A program made the position numbers and the translations under genes. From positions 1 to 64,000 of the forward strand of contig ONKF01000011.1 in the NCBI GenBank assembly GCA_900318335.1: a stretch of 64,000 bases of DNA, given 5' to 3'. The DNA is from an uncultured Prevotellaceae bacterium. Lineage in GTDB: Bacteria > Bacteroidota > Bacteroidia > Bacteroidales > Muribaculaceae. The notes under the pieces were generated by a model. The model was given only the letters and a program-made list of their open reading frames with translations, searched no databases and was not told the DNA's origin. How positions within the stretch are numbered: the first letter of the stretch is position 1; the number at the start of each line of letters is the position of its first letter. This document shows positions 35,901 through 44,300 of this stretch, one piece after another.

Positions 35901-37245
35901 CGTCGGGTGTGGCCTTGACCTGCTGGCGGAACAGCGAGACGATGGTCTGGCTGTCGTCATAATCCAGTTCGCCAGGGTTAAAGCTATCGAGAACACTCAC
36001 CTGTTCTGCAGTAGCGATGTTGATGTCGCGCAGGTATTCCTGGGTCAGGAACCCCTCGACCACGGCCTCATAACTCTCCAGTATCTCGGCGATGAGCTCG
36101 TGTGAGTATTCGTTGGCGTTGTACTCGGCTTCGGTCTGTATCTTGTCATCCTGGATGAAAACTTTCATGTAGAGCGATTCGTCAAGCGTGTCGTAGCTAA
36201 GGCGAACCGATTCCATGGGCTTGTCACCCATTGTCGCGTTTTCAAACAATGTGCCGTGCCAAGCAAAAATCGAGTTGGTCTGCAGGTTCAAGTCCGTCAT
36301 CAAGTCAGCGTAAGAGTACAGCTCGTGCTCACGGCACCCGCTCATCTGGTCCTGTCCTTGTCGCAGCAGTTCCAGAACAGTCGTTTCGTTGGTGAATTTG
36401 GCATACACGGGCAGGGTCTTGACTGTCATGCCTATCGAGCGGGCAAAGCGTTTGTCGGTACGACCATTATAGACGGTATTGAACAGTGATTCCTGTTCAT
36501 TGTTGAACTTCGCCAGCAGGAAGGCGTAGGCTGTCGTGAACAGCGTGCTCTTGTACACACCGTTCTGCTTGCAGTACTCGTCCACGCGGCTCAGGTCGAG
36601 CGAGAGGGTGCGCGGCATGTTATCCTTGCGGCGCTCTTGCTCTTCCAGGTCGGGCATGAATTGGGTGAATGTGTCGCCACAGTCAAAGTTTGCGGCATAC
36701 CATTTCTTTGCCTCTTCAAATGCTGGCGTTTCGCGTTGCTGGGCCTCGATTTGAGCCAGTTCCATCAGGGTCATCTCTTCAGGGGCGATTTCCTCACCGT
36801 GGTAGGCCCTGTCGATATCATCTAATAAGATCAGCAACGAGGTGCCGTCAGCAATAATATGATGAGTATCCAGCAAGATGTAATAATGCTCACTATCGCG
36901 CATCAAGTTGATGTTGAACAGGCGTCCGCCATCGAGATTGAATGGTTGTGTAAACCGTGACTTTTCCTGCTCGATATCGGTAACGTCCTCAATTGCAAGC
37001 GACCACGTCTCGTTGTTCATGTCGATGGTCTGCAAGGGTTCGCCGTTATTGTCCATCTCGATGCGGGTGAACAGGGTGGGATGAGCCTTGAATGCAGTCT
37101 CGATGGCTGCCAGCAGACGCTCGCCGTCAAGGGAGCGGTCGATGATGTGAATAAAGGGGAGGTTATAGTAGGGTTCTCCTTGGTGACCTACACATTCTAC
37201 ATAGATTCCGAATTGTGACTTGGTTAATGGTGCACTGCGTTTCAT
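29986..37245 (-). CDS. Two-module non-ribosomal peptide synthetase, C-A-T-C-A-T-reductase
   Basis: A 2,419-residue assembly-line enzyme. In order, with approximate residues: C1 (1-430, HHIIADG near 128); A1 (~440-900, YTSGSTGVPKG near 585); T1 (~920-1000, serine in LTSIS near 960); C2 (~1030-1450, HHLVFDG near 1150); A2 (~1470-1910, YTSGSTGRPKG near 1595); T2 (~1930-2000, GGTSL near 1980); and an NAD(P)H thioester reductase (~2050-2419, TGATGYLG near 2062, Y-x-x-x-K as YIYSK). All core motifs are intact. The R domain should release the chain as an aldehyde or alcohol. A condensation domain at the very start, with nothing before it, suggests N-acylation by a free acyl-CoA or acyl carrier. The product is unknown; a lipo-dipeptide aldehyde, cyclic imine or pyrazinone is plausible. 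Confidence 0.95.
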   Translation of the reverse strand: MKRSAPLTKSQFGIYVECVGHQGEPYYNLPFIHIIDRSLDGERLLAAIETAFKAHPTLFTRIEMDNNGEPLQTIDMNNETWSLAIEDVTDIEQEKSRFTQPFNLDGGRLFNINLMRDSEHYYILLDTHHIIADGTSLLILLDDIDRAYHGEEIAPEEMTLMELAQIEAQQRETPAFEEAKKWYAANFDCGDTFTQFMPDLEEQERRKDNMPRTLSLDLSRVDEYCKQNGVYKSTLFTTAYAFLLAKFNNEQESLFNTVYNGRTDKRFARSIGMTVKTLPVYAKFTNETTVLELLRQGQDQMSGCREHELYSYADLMTDLNLQTNSIFAWHGTLFENATMGDKPMESVRLSYDTLDESLYMKVFIQDDKIQTEAEYNANEYSHELIAEILESYEAVVEGFLTQEYLRDINIATAEQVSVLDSFNPGELDYDDSQTIVSLFRQQVKATPDGIATVYLDKQFTYAQVDEISDRIAAYIASKGLGAEDVVSVIIPRCEWMPIASMGVLKAGCAYQPLDPSYPKERLNFMMQDASAKLLIADEELRPIVDEYQSEVLLTKDIMALPAAAAPQVDIKPDQLFILLYTSGSTGVPKGCQLTHRNLVAFCHWYHQMFELKPGHKLAAYASYGFDANMMDTYPALTCGATVYIVPEELRLDLIALNEYFEQNGITHSFMTTQVCFQFATSVENHSLKYLSTGGEKLASIMPPQGIKFFNLYGPTETTVFITYYHVDKKMKEIPIGKAPKNVRLYIVDPQGHRLPVGAAGELWAAGPQVSRGYLNRPEKTAEVFISNPFTTEEKYSRIYRTGDIVRFLPSGDIQFVGRRDGQVKIRGFRIELKEVESIIREFPGIKDATVQAFEEEGGGKFIAAYVVSDNPVDIEALNNFILDEKPPYMVPAVTMQIDAIPLNQNQKVNKRALPKPEKKASAATEAVNVPMNVLEQELHQLVAEIVNNTEFGVTTVLGYAGLTSISAIKLAVQVNKRYGVTLDSKSLVKTGTIQSIENEILKQMLAGGASTPAAPAEDKPQEAKSSVPLSYAQTGVYFDCLKNPASTIYNIPYMLSYPTGTDAQQLAGVMKSVIEAHPEMSVHFTTQGDTIMQTLDDSVPVEVPINEMTDEQLNEYKKEFVRPFNLHKAPLYRCEVIKTPAGIHLLLDVHHLVFDGGSADLLIRQINSAMEGHAVEKETYTYMDFVTDQQQAEQTDTFKASQEFFAEKLQTCEGASEIPADLPKTDEQGWIGEAVCPVDFDKLTAFCRQQEITPAHLFYAATAYVVSRYTNNRDVYLCTVSSGRSNLKIADTVGMFVNTLALGLSIDDVTVADFLKTACNTFDETLRHEDYPFARIATDYGFRPSIAYAYQVGVLSQYTVNGQTIGQEILELNVPKFKINIKIENQGVVVEYDDAIYSERVGQGLADSIVAVANRMMEQPQGRLRQLSIVSEGQEQELSKLRQTASAEAPFKFFHECIGHFAKTQPDQEALVACDAAFTYKEMDEATTRIAAALQHRGVKARDRVALLLPRTSRLILALFGVLKSGAAYIPCDPEYPADRVKLILEDSEARYIITTADRMDTVPADKAINVEDLIAANDEYQVPDITPEDLAYLIYTSGSTGRPKGVMLHHRGICNYLFGHPANVFANGVLTDATRILSVTTISFDAALQDIGTAYYNGKTLIVATEEQANNPLDLARLINEQHINMVSGTPSRWQTWLTSDDFGKAISQVKICRAGGEKFSDQLLEQMRSVTKARIFNCYGPTETTVASNNAELTHAEIVTVGKPQLGVVEFIVDADGNELPVGVVGELYIGGCGVAHGYNNLDEMTRERFVDYHGIRIYKSGDYAKWLPDGNVVILGRTDHQIKLRGLRIELGEIENVMLKVDGMKKVVIMIRKLGGKEHLCAYYTADREIAPDALKAEISKSLTQYMVPTAYLQLAEMPMTPNGKTDVKALPEPVLAISSAYEAPVNDTERTFCDIFADILQMDKVGATDNFFELGGTSLVVTRVIIEADKAGIHVAYGDVFANPTPRQLARLVTGETEDSGDDVITHFDYTAIDTLLQGNTLAAFRHGEFQQLGNVLLTGATGYLGIHILRDLIDSDAKSIYCLVRGKTLEAAERRLKSLLFYYFDNSFNDLFGTRLHIVLGDVTSDFGEGLEVDTIFNCAAIVKHFSEGTEIEDVNIGGAQRCVDYCVKTGAKLVHISTASTRGLWAGEIKSDIFTEQRLYMGQFLGNKYIYSKFLAERLILNAVALHGLNAKIMRVGNLAARSTDGEFQANFQTNSFMGRIKVYNMLGACPHSMRNIQVEFSPINEVAHAIVLLASTPRECCVFHPYNIHGQFLGDVLMGLTKVGSGVKFVEPEAFQQIMDEAKNDPDKARTLSSLLAYQDMAHGQKTADVKRDNNYTTQVLYRLDFNWSPTSWDYVERMLTAIGSLGFFDML

Positions 37246-37267
37246 TGTTATGTTCTATTTTATTTAA

Positions 37268-38632
37268 TTACCATTTAAAAGTGAAAATGCGCGGGTTGAC
37301 TATCAGGGTAATCCAGCCCCAGCGCAGGGTGTTGTTGTTGGAGGAACGTTTAAGCTTTTTCATCGTTTCGGTTCCCTTCATGTAAGAGCCTCCAAGCGAA
37401 ATAATGACGTCCCGCGTGATGGCGTAAGAACCTTGTAACTCAAACTCGTTGCCCAGTGACCTGTCAATCTGGTCGAGCTTGGTAGCTGTGGCCAGGTAGT
37501 GGTAACTGGCATTGAGGTTGAGTCCCTTAATCGGGCTGTAATTGACATTGAGATAGGCATTTTGCAGACCAGGCGTGAAACCAAACAGGTAGGTGCTCAC
37601 ATAGAAGAAGTCCATAGCCCCGTAGAACTGATGGTGGGAACCATAAACGGTACTGAAGCCCTTGATGACCTTGTGTTGTGATATGCCGATGGCTCCACTG
37701 GGGGGTACAGCGAAGTATTCGTCACCACTCAGGTAGTCATAACCCAGGGTAAAGCCATAATTGGCGGGCTGGAAGTTGACCTTGGAACTCATCATCCAAG
37801 CGTCAATCTTCATGCCGTACTCATTGTGTCCGAATTGATGGTAATAGGAGGCTTCGGCTTTCCAGTTCTTGGGCTGAAAAGAAGCATAGCCGCCCAGCAA
37901 GTGCTGGTACCAAGTGCGTTCTTTGGCTTGAGGATCATTCTGCAAACCGATGTTCATAAACAGCACCGATACACCCAGCGGGAACTTAGGGAAGTCGTAG
38001 TGATACCACAAGTTCTGCATCGTCTTGTAGGGCTGAGCGCCATCGTGGTAAACGTTACCGCCAGTGGTCATCACATCGGCATTTTGGTTGTAAGCGAGCA
38101 TCACGTGAACCTTGTGGCCATGACCCTCGTAACCCAAGCGCAGCAGGTCGTGGGAAGATGAAGCCATCGCCCAGTCATCCGAGCCGATAATGCGCTCATC
38201 GTCATAGTCGAGTGCTATCCTGCCCACCTGGGCAAACAGGCCGAAGGGTGCCGACATCTTGACCCATGTCTCATACAGGTTGAAGGCTCCCTTTCCGGCT
38301 TGTCCCCACACTCCTGAATGCTGTGGCGTGACGCGTGCCTCGAGCCAGTCGCGCTTGTAGTTGATCTCCAGTCGTGTGCGGCCCAGAAGGAAGTTGGACG
38401 TGGGAGTTTTCGGATCCGTCTCTTCTTCTTCTTCTTCTTCACCACCAGAAGCGGCTTCGTCTTCAGGCATCATACCGCCATAACGTGACTCTCCACGGCC
38501 CATGAATTGCAGGTTGATGTTCAGTTCATTGGGCTTAACGGGGGGGATACTATCGCCTGCTGGCTGGCCCGTAACGGTTAATGCAGGCACAACGAGGGCT
38601 ACCAGCAGACAGCTTTTAATAAAACTATACAT
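37268..38632 (-). CDS. Outer-membrane beta-barrel protein of the NRPS operon
   Basis: A 454-residue exported protein with a signal peptide (MYSFIKSCLLVALVVPALTV, cut after TGQ). An acidic low-complexity insert (EEEEEEE near residue 70) precedes a long run of alternating beta strands. It ends in an aromatic residue (IFTFKW), as outer-membrane barrels do. The pattern resembles alginate-export-like or phosphoporin-like barrels, but I cannot name a family. It lies 18 nt from the STAS gene and 22 nt from the synthetase, so it is co-expressed with them. It may act as the outer-membrane exit for the product, or as the target or receptor of the system; both are inference. Confidence 0.75.
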   Translation of the reverse strand: MYSFIKSCLLVALVVPALTVTGQPAGDSIPPVKPNELNINLQFMGRGESRYGGMMPEDEAASGGEEEEEEETDPKTPTSNFLLGRTRLEINYKRDWLEARVTPQHSGVWGQAGKGAFNLYETWVKMSAPFGLFAQVGRIALDYDDERIIGSDDWAMASSSHDLLRLGYEGHGHKVHVMLAYNQNADVMTTGGNVYHDGAQPYKTMQNLWYHYDFPKFPLGVSVLFMNIGLQNDPQAKERTWYQHLLGGYASFQPKNWKAEASYYHQFGHNEYGMKIDAWMMSSKVNFQPANYGFTLGYDYLSGDEYFAVPPSGAIGISQHKVIKGFSTVYGSHHQFYGAMDFFYVSTYLFGFTPGLQNAYLNVNYSPIKGLNLNASYHYLATATKLDQIDRSLGNEFELQGSYAITRDVIISLGGSYMKGTETMKKLKRSSNNNTLRWGWITLIVNPRIFTFKW

Positions 38633-38650
38633 GTGGTGACATCGATTGGG

Positions 38651-38953
38651 TTATTCAAACTCAAACAGGTTGATGAAGCCCGTGATGTTGAACACGTTCT
38701 TGATGTCATCGTTGACGTTGCGCAGGATTACCTTATGGTCCTTGGCTTTGTTCTTCTTGAGCACATCGAGCAAGATGCGCAGGCCGCTTGATGCGATGTA
38801 CTCCAAATCAGCACATTCAAACACAATGTCCTTACCTTCACCCTCGGTAATGGGTTTTAATGTCTGGTCAACCTCGATGGCTGCTGCCGTGTCGAGTGAG
38901 CCTGTCAGGGTGACGATAGTCATTTCTTCAAGTTCTTGGATTGTAGTTTTCAT
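38651..38953 (-). CDS. STAS-domain anti-sigma factor antagonist
   Basis: A 100-residue single STAS domain of the SpoIIAA/RsbV type. The phospho-acceptor is Ser56 in EYIASSGLRIL, in the conserved S-S-G-L context. In partner-switching systems an anti-sigma kinase phosphorylates this serine and a PP2C phosphatase removes it. Both activities appear to be joined in the upstream gene product. The gap to that gene is 32 nt. No sigma factor is encoded in the operon, so the downstream target is unclear. Confidence 0.92.
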   Translation of the reverse strand: MKTTIQELEEMTIVTLTGSLDTAAAIEVDQTLKPITEGEGKDIVFECADLEYIASSGLRILLDVLKKNKAKDHKVILRNVNDDIKNVFNITGFINLFEFE

Positions 38954-38985
38954 AATTTTTTAGATATTGATTTGATTAATAGTTT

Positions 38986-41187
38986 TTACTTATCGTTAGA
39001 TTTATAGTTCTTCTTCAATGTGAGTACGTTCTTGCCATTAGAGCGCTCATAGTTGATGGTATCCATCAACTGCTGCACGAGCAGGATGCCCAATCCGCCG
39101 ATGGGACGCTCCTCGGCATTCAAGGTGGTGTCGGCCTTATTGGTCGTTGTCGGATCAAAGGCTTTACCCTCATCGGTGATAATGACCTTGATGTCCTTGT
39201 CGGTGCATTGGGCCGAGATGTTGACCTCTCCTACGGTGCCAATGGGGTAGGCGTAGTTCATCACGTTGACCACGGCCTCCTCGACGGCAAGCATCAACTG
39301 TGACGTCATGGCAGCCTCAAGGTTTAATCGCTGGCCTACAGATTGTATAAATTGGTTGAGTTCAGGCACCGAGCGCACGTCATTGGGCAGGGTGATGGAG
39401 TCGCTCAAGACCACCGTCTCCTCGGGCTGGTGGTAATACAGAGCCAGCATCGTCAAGTCATCGCTCTGGGTGGCTTTACCGACAAAACCGGTGACAGCAA
39501 CATGCATAGCGCTCATTAACTGCTCGGGTGACGTCTGCCCCTGCTTCAAGCATTGCTTAGCGGTAGATACGATGCGGTCCATACCGAAGAGTTTGTGAGT
39601 CATGTCGGCTGCCTCGGTCAGGCCATCGGTATACAGGAACATGGAAGTGCCACTGGGCAATATCTCCTGTTGCTGGGTGTACTTGAAGCCGCTGATCACG
39701 CCCACGGGCAGGTTGGCAGTAACGGATAGTTCCTTGACCTCGCTATTGATGATCAGTGGGGCATCGTGCCCTGCATTACAGTAGCGCAGGCGCCCCGTGG
39801 GCAAGTCGAGCACGCCGACAAACAGCGTGACAAACATATTGGTCTTGTTGCCCTCACAGGCATTCTCGTTGATGGACTGGACAATGTGGGCGGGGTTGCT
39901 CTCGTGCTGGCTCACGCTGCGGAACAGCGAGTGTACCACTGCCATGACAAGCGATGACGGCACACCCTTGCCGCTCACGTCACCGATGCAGAAGTAGAGT
40001 TTTTCATCCCGCACGAAGTAGTCATACAGGTCACCACCCACCTCGAGTGCGGTCACTTGTGAACCGCTGATGGCCACCTCGGGACGCGTGATGCGGTTTT
40101 CGGGCAGCATCTCGCTCTGGATGCCCTGTGCAATGCGCAGCTCACTGTCAGTACGTTCCCTGCTCAATTTGGAGTCATTCAGCCGTTTCACATATTGGTT
40201 GGCGCGGTATAGGATGAATCCCAACAGTAAGAAGGCTCCTAACATGAGCAGCAGCATTTTGCGGCGCATGTCCTTGAGCTTGCTGAACACCTCAGCGTCA
40301 TAGCATACCATCACCATCTGCCAATGAGGTTTTCCTTTCATAAAGGCATAGTAAGCATATCCTAAGCCATTCTCTTTGTCTTTGAACTGGATGATTCTGC
40401 TGTGCCTTGAACTGCTGAGTCGACGCAAGCAGGTACTGTCATTAATCATTTTCACGACAGTAGCCACATCACTTTGATCGGTCTTGCTCGTATCGGGATG
40501 GGAAATGAGCTTACCGTCCTCGGTGAGTAGCAGAAAGAAGGTTGATGGATAGTTATGCCTTGTGTTCAGCGTGTCAATGATGCCCTTTGTGGATAGGTCG
40601 ATACCGAAGGTCGCAACAGTTTGGCCATTTTCATCCTTCAGCGGCACGGCAAAGGTTGTAACATGCTCACCGCTGGCCTCGTCCAGATAGGGGTCGCTCC
40701 AGTTAGATTCGTCTTGCTCTATGACCTGCTTGTAGAACTCCCGGAGAGTGTAGTCATGGTGTTCGCCCGCCACTTGTTTGGTGATGATGCTGTCGCCGAT
40801 GCGAACGGCGCACGGTTCGTATAGTTCCTCGTCTTTAGGGACGAAAGCCACAAAACTGCTCATCACTTCATTGTTGGTTCTAACCACGCGGTGGAGCACT
40901 TGATACAGGGGATCGGGTCGGCCAATTTGACGTTGTACAGGCCACATGTAGTTTCTCACCATTTGCTCATGGGTGTTGAGCATACTTTTCACGAGCACAG
41001 CCTTCAGGGTCAACTCACTCTCGTTGTGGTAGTCCAACTCGTCTTCCATCGTGTGGTGGATGTAGCGATATTGAAGTAGTGTGATGACTTCGATGAGTAG
41101 CACAGCAACAATAATGGCGCCCAAAGCGGCAAGGGCTTTCAACTTCCTGTTTCTTGTGTCCGTGTCAAATAGGTCGCTTATTCTCAT
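38986..41187 (-). CDS. Membrane sensor: Cache domain, SpoIIE/PP2C phosphatase and RsbW-like kinase domain
   Basis: A 733-residue signalling protein. A first membrane helix (~18-40), a periplasmic Cache-like sensor (~45-300) and a second helix (~310-335) lead into a cytoplasmic SpoIIE-type phosphatase (~350-580). Metal aspartates are visible in EVGGDLYDYF, CIGDVSGKGVPSSLVMA and LYTDGLTEAADM. A C-terminal HATPase domain of the RsbW kind (~600-730) has the N-box EEAVVNVMNYAYP, the G1 box DEGKAFDP and GGLGILLVQQLMD. It thus joins a ligand sensor to both opposing enzymes of a partner switch whose substrate is the next gene's STAS protein. It is the first gene of the NRPS operon, under a consensus promoter. 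Confidence 0.92.
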   Translation of the reverse strand: MRISDLFDTDTRNRKLKALAALGAIIVAVLLIEVITLLQYRYIHHTMEDELDYHNESELTLKAVLVKSMLNTHEQMVRNYMWPVQRQIGRPDPLYQVLHRVVRTNNEVMSSFVAFVPKDEELYEPCAVRIGDSIITKQVAGEHHDYTLREFYKQVIEQDESNWSDPYLDEASGEHVTTFAVPLKDENGQTVATFGIDLSTKGIIDTLNTRHNYPSTFFLLLTEDGKLISHPDTSKTDQSDVATVVKMINDSTCLRRLSSSRHSRIIQFKDKENGLGYAYYAFMKGKPHWQMVMVCYDAEVFSKLKDMRRKMLLLMLGAFLLLGFILYRANQYVKRLNDSKLSRERTDSELRIAQGIQSEMLPENRITRPEVAISGSQVTALEVGGDLYDYFVRDEKLYFCIGDVSGKGVPSSLVMAVVHSLFRSVSQHESNPAHIVQSINENACEGNKTNMFVTLFVGVLDLPTGRLRYCNAGHDAPLIINSEVKELSVTANLPVGVISGFKYTQQQEILPSGTSMFLYTDGLTEAADMTHKLFGMDRIVSTAKQCLKQGQTSPEQLMSAMHVAVTGFVGKATQSDDLTMLALYYHQPEETVVLSDSITLPNDVRSVPELNQFIQSVGQRLNLEAAMTSQLMLAVEEAVVNVMNYAYPIGTVGEVNISAQCTDKDIKVIITDEGKAFDPTTTNKADTTLNAEERPIGGLGILLVQQLMDTINYERSNGKNVLTLKKNYKSNDK

Positions 41188-41216
41188 TGCATTACTCGGA
41201 ATTGTGGTTAAAGTCG

Positions 41217-41248
41217 CAAAGTTACAACATTTTTAGCAACAAAACAAA
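41217..41248 (-). promoter_or_regulatory. Promoter of the sensor-NRPS operon
   Basis: On the minus strand TTTG (41248-41245), a 20-nt spacer, then TAACTTTG (41224-41217): an exact Bacteroidota consensus, 29 nt before the start of the sensor gene. With gaps of at most 32 nt downstream, all six genes to 28077 probably share it. Confidence 0.85.
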
Positions 41249-41276
41249 ACTTGATTTTAATGAAAACGCTAAAAAT

Positions 41277-41327
41277 GAAACAGGACTGCAACTCTGTCTG
41301 GTTGGCAGCGTGTTGCAATCCTGTTTC
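41277..41327 (-). terminator. Terminator of the first beta-glucan locus
   Basis: Arms 41277-41292 (gaaacaggactgcaac) and 41312-41327 (gttgcaatcctgtttc) pair over 16 bp with one mismatch. The hairpin lies 23 nt beyond the stop of the GH5-GH3 gene, in the direction of transcription, and upstream of the sensor operon promoter. Confidence 0.75.
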
Positions 41328-41350
41328 TGTGTTAATGACTGGAAAAAGTG

Positions 41351-44300
41351 TCAGCGGATGGTGAAAGCGGCCTTGAGCGGCAGGTTGTCGCTGGCGGTAC
41401 CCACCAGCATGGTGCGCTTGCCATGGGAAACGCTCCAGTCGCCCTTTGCCTCGTCCCAGTACTGGAAGGCGCGGCCGCCGATGGTGATGGTGACATCACG
41501 GCTCTCGCCAGGCTGGAGGGATACCTTCTGGAATCCGCGCAACTCCTTGACGGGCATCTCGACCGAAGTGTTGTGGTCGCTCACGTAGAGCTGGATGACC
41601 TCGGCGCCAGCACGATTGCCGGTGTTCTTGACCGTTACGGTGGCACTGATTGTGCCATCGGCGTCAACCTCACTCTTGTCGATACGCAGGTTGCTCACCG
41701 CAAAGGTCGTATAACTCAATCCGTGGCCGAAGGCAAACATCGGTTTCTTCTTCTGCTTGTCGGCCCAGCGATAACCCACATAGATACCTTCTTTATACTC
41801 CTCATCGATGATCTTGTGGTCCTCACGCCAGGTGCCGGGATAAGCTCCCAATGCATGGGCGCCCACATCGTTGAGGCTCTGGTACCAGGTGAAGGGCAGT
41901 TTGCCCGAGGGGTTCACATCGCCCATGAGGATGCTGGCAAAAGCTTTTCCCGTCTCACTGCCGATGAACCAACCTTGCACGATAGCGGCAACCTTGTCAC
42001 GCCAGGGCATCGCCACGGCGTCGCCCGAGATGTTGACAAACACCACGTTCTTGTTCACTCGTGCCAATGCTTCGACGAGCGCGTCTTGACCGTAAGGCAT
42101 GTCCATGTGCTTGCGGTCATGGCCCTCGGCGTCCTGATAGTCGCTCTTGTTCAGACCACCGAAGATGATGACATAGTCGGCACCTTGAGCCTTGGCAACC
42201 GCCTCGGCGATGAGTTCGCTGGCACTGCGGTTTTCGGCCAGTGATTGCTTGGCCACTACGCCATTGTACTCGCCCGTGGTGTCACCCACGTAGCCGCGGG
42301 CATAGTCCACCTCGATGCCGGTACCTGCAAGACGGGTCTTCAGACCTTCAAGAGGCAGTATCTCGTGTTGTACCTTGAGCGAGCTGCTGCCGCCGCCCAC
42401 GGTCATCATCTTGATGGCGTTCTCGCCGACAACCAGGATGCGCTTGGCATTGCTCACGTCAATGGGCAGGACATTGCGTTTGTTCTGCAGCAGCACGATA
42501 CCGTCCTGGGCAATTTTCAGCGCTGCGTCATAGTGTGCCTCGCTGCACAGGAAGCCCTGAGTGCGCTTGCTGGACATTGTTGTGCGGAAGAACAGGCGCA
42601 GCACACGGCGCACCTTGTCGTCGAGTTCGCGCGTGGTGAACTTGCCGTCCTCAATGAGTTTCTTGTACGGCTTGGCCAGGTAGTATGCGTCGTAAGCGTT
42701 GCTCGCACCCCAAGCCAGGCCGTCAGTCCAACTGCCGAACTCCATGTCCAGGCCGTTGAGAATAGCCATCTCGGTGTTGTGGGTACCTCCCCAGTCGCTC
42801 ACCACCACGCCGTCATATTGCCAGTCGCCCTTCAATATCCGATTGAGCGTGTACTCGTTGTGGCAGCAGTTCTGGTCCTTGTAAAGGTTGTAGGAACCCA
42901 TGATGCCCCAAGTGTGGCCATCCTTGACGGCGGCCTCAAAAGCGGGCAGATAAATCTCGCGTAGCGCACGGTCGCTCACGATGACGTTGACCTGATGGCG
43001 GTATTCCTCGTCATTGTTCAGGCAGAAGTGCTTGACACATGCCGCGGTACCGGTACTCTGCAATCCCTGCACATAGGGAACCACAATGCGTGATGCCAGC
43101 AGCGGGTCCTCGCCCATGTACTCAAAATTGCGGCCGTTGAGCGGCGTGCGGTTGATATTCACGCCAGGTCCCAGGATCATGTCCTTGCCGCGGTAGCGTG
43201 CCTCCTCGCCCAAGCTGCGGCCGTACAGTTTGGCCAGCTCGGGGTTCCATGAAGCCGCCAGGCAGGTCAATGCGGGGAACGCAACGCACGAGTCGTTGGT
43301 CTGGCCAGCCTGTACCCACTCGTCCCACAAGACGTCGGGGCGCACTCCATGAGGTCCGTCGTCGGTCCAGAAGTCCGGCATACCCAGCCTCTTCACGCCA
43401 GGCGAAGAGAACTTGCTCTGGGCATGGATGACGGCGATTTTCTCATCGAGGGTCATGCGTGACAAGGCGTCCTCGACACGCTGCTCGATGGGCAAGGTCT
43501 CGTCGAGATAAATGGGAGTTTGTCTTGTCAACCCTAACGACTGGATGTAGTCCATCTGCGGGGTGCAGTGTTCGTAGCGGCTATTCTCCACATACTGCAT
43601 CAGCAGGTTGCGGAACATCTCCTGATTGGGACGTGCCTCGCGTAGTTCCTTATAGGTGCCACGGGGCGCCTCGGAATATTTCACCACGATGCTGTCCCAC
43701 ATTTCGGGCCTGGTGATGCTCATCATGCAGGAGTTGTCAATTTTCTTGTAGGGCCAGAACGTATAACCGATGTTGGCCTGCTTCATCACGTCGACCAGTT
43801 GGGCCTGCCACTCGTTGGTATTGTGGCCTGTCTCGCCCATGTACATGGGCAGGCCAGTCTTGTCGCGGAAATCGATGTAATCCTTGATGGCCTCGGCCGT
43901 AGCCTCACCGCCATAGCGGTGGCAGGTGTACATGATGTTGTCATCAAATTTCCAGTCGCTGAACATATAGAAATCGGAATTCCAGCGGGCACCGCCCAGC
44001 AGGATCACGTGATTGGTGTCCACTTGGCGGATTGCCTTAATGACACGCTGGTAGAGCGGTTCGAGTTTCTTGTTCAGGTCCTCTTTATTCTCAAAGTAGT
44101 GGGCTATCGGCTCGTTCATCAGCTCATAGCCGAGAATCACAGGTTCGTCCTTGTAGCGGGTAGCGATGCGCTGCCAGATGTCGCAGAACAGTTGCTGGCT
44201 CGGCTCGCTCTCAAATAGCCAGGGGTAGCCATGGCCATCGTCGATGTTGTCGCCAGTCTGTCCGCCCGGGCAGTCATGCATGTCGAGAATCAGGTAGAGC

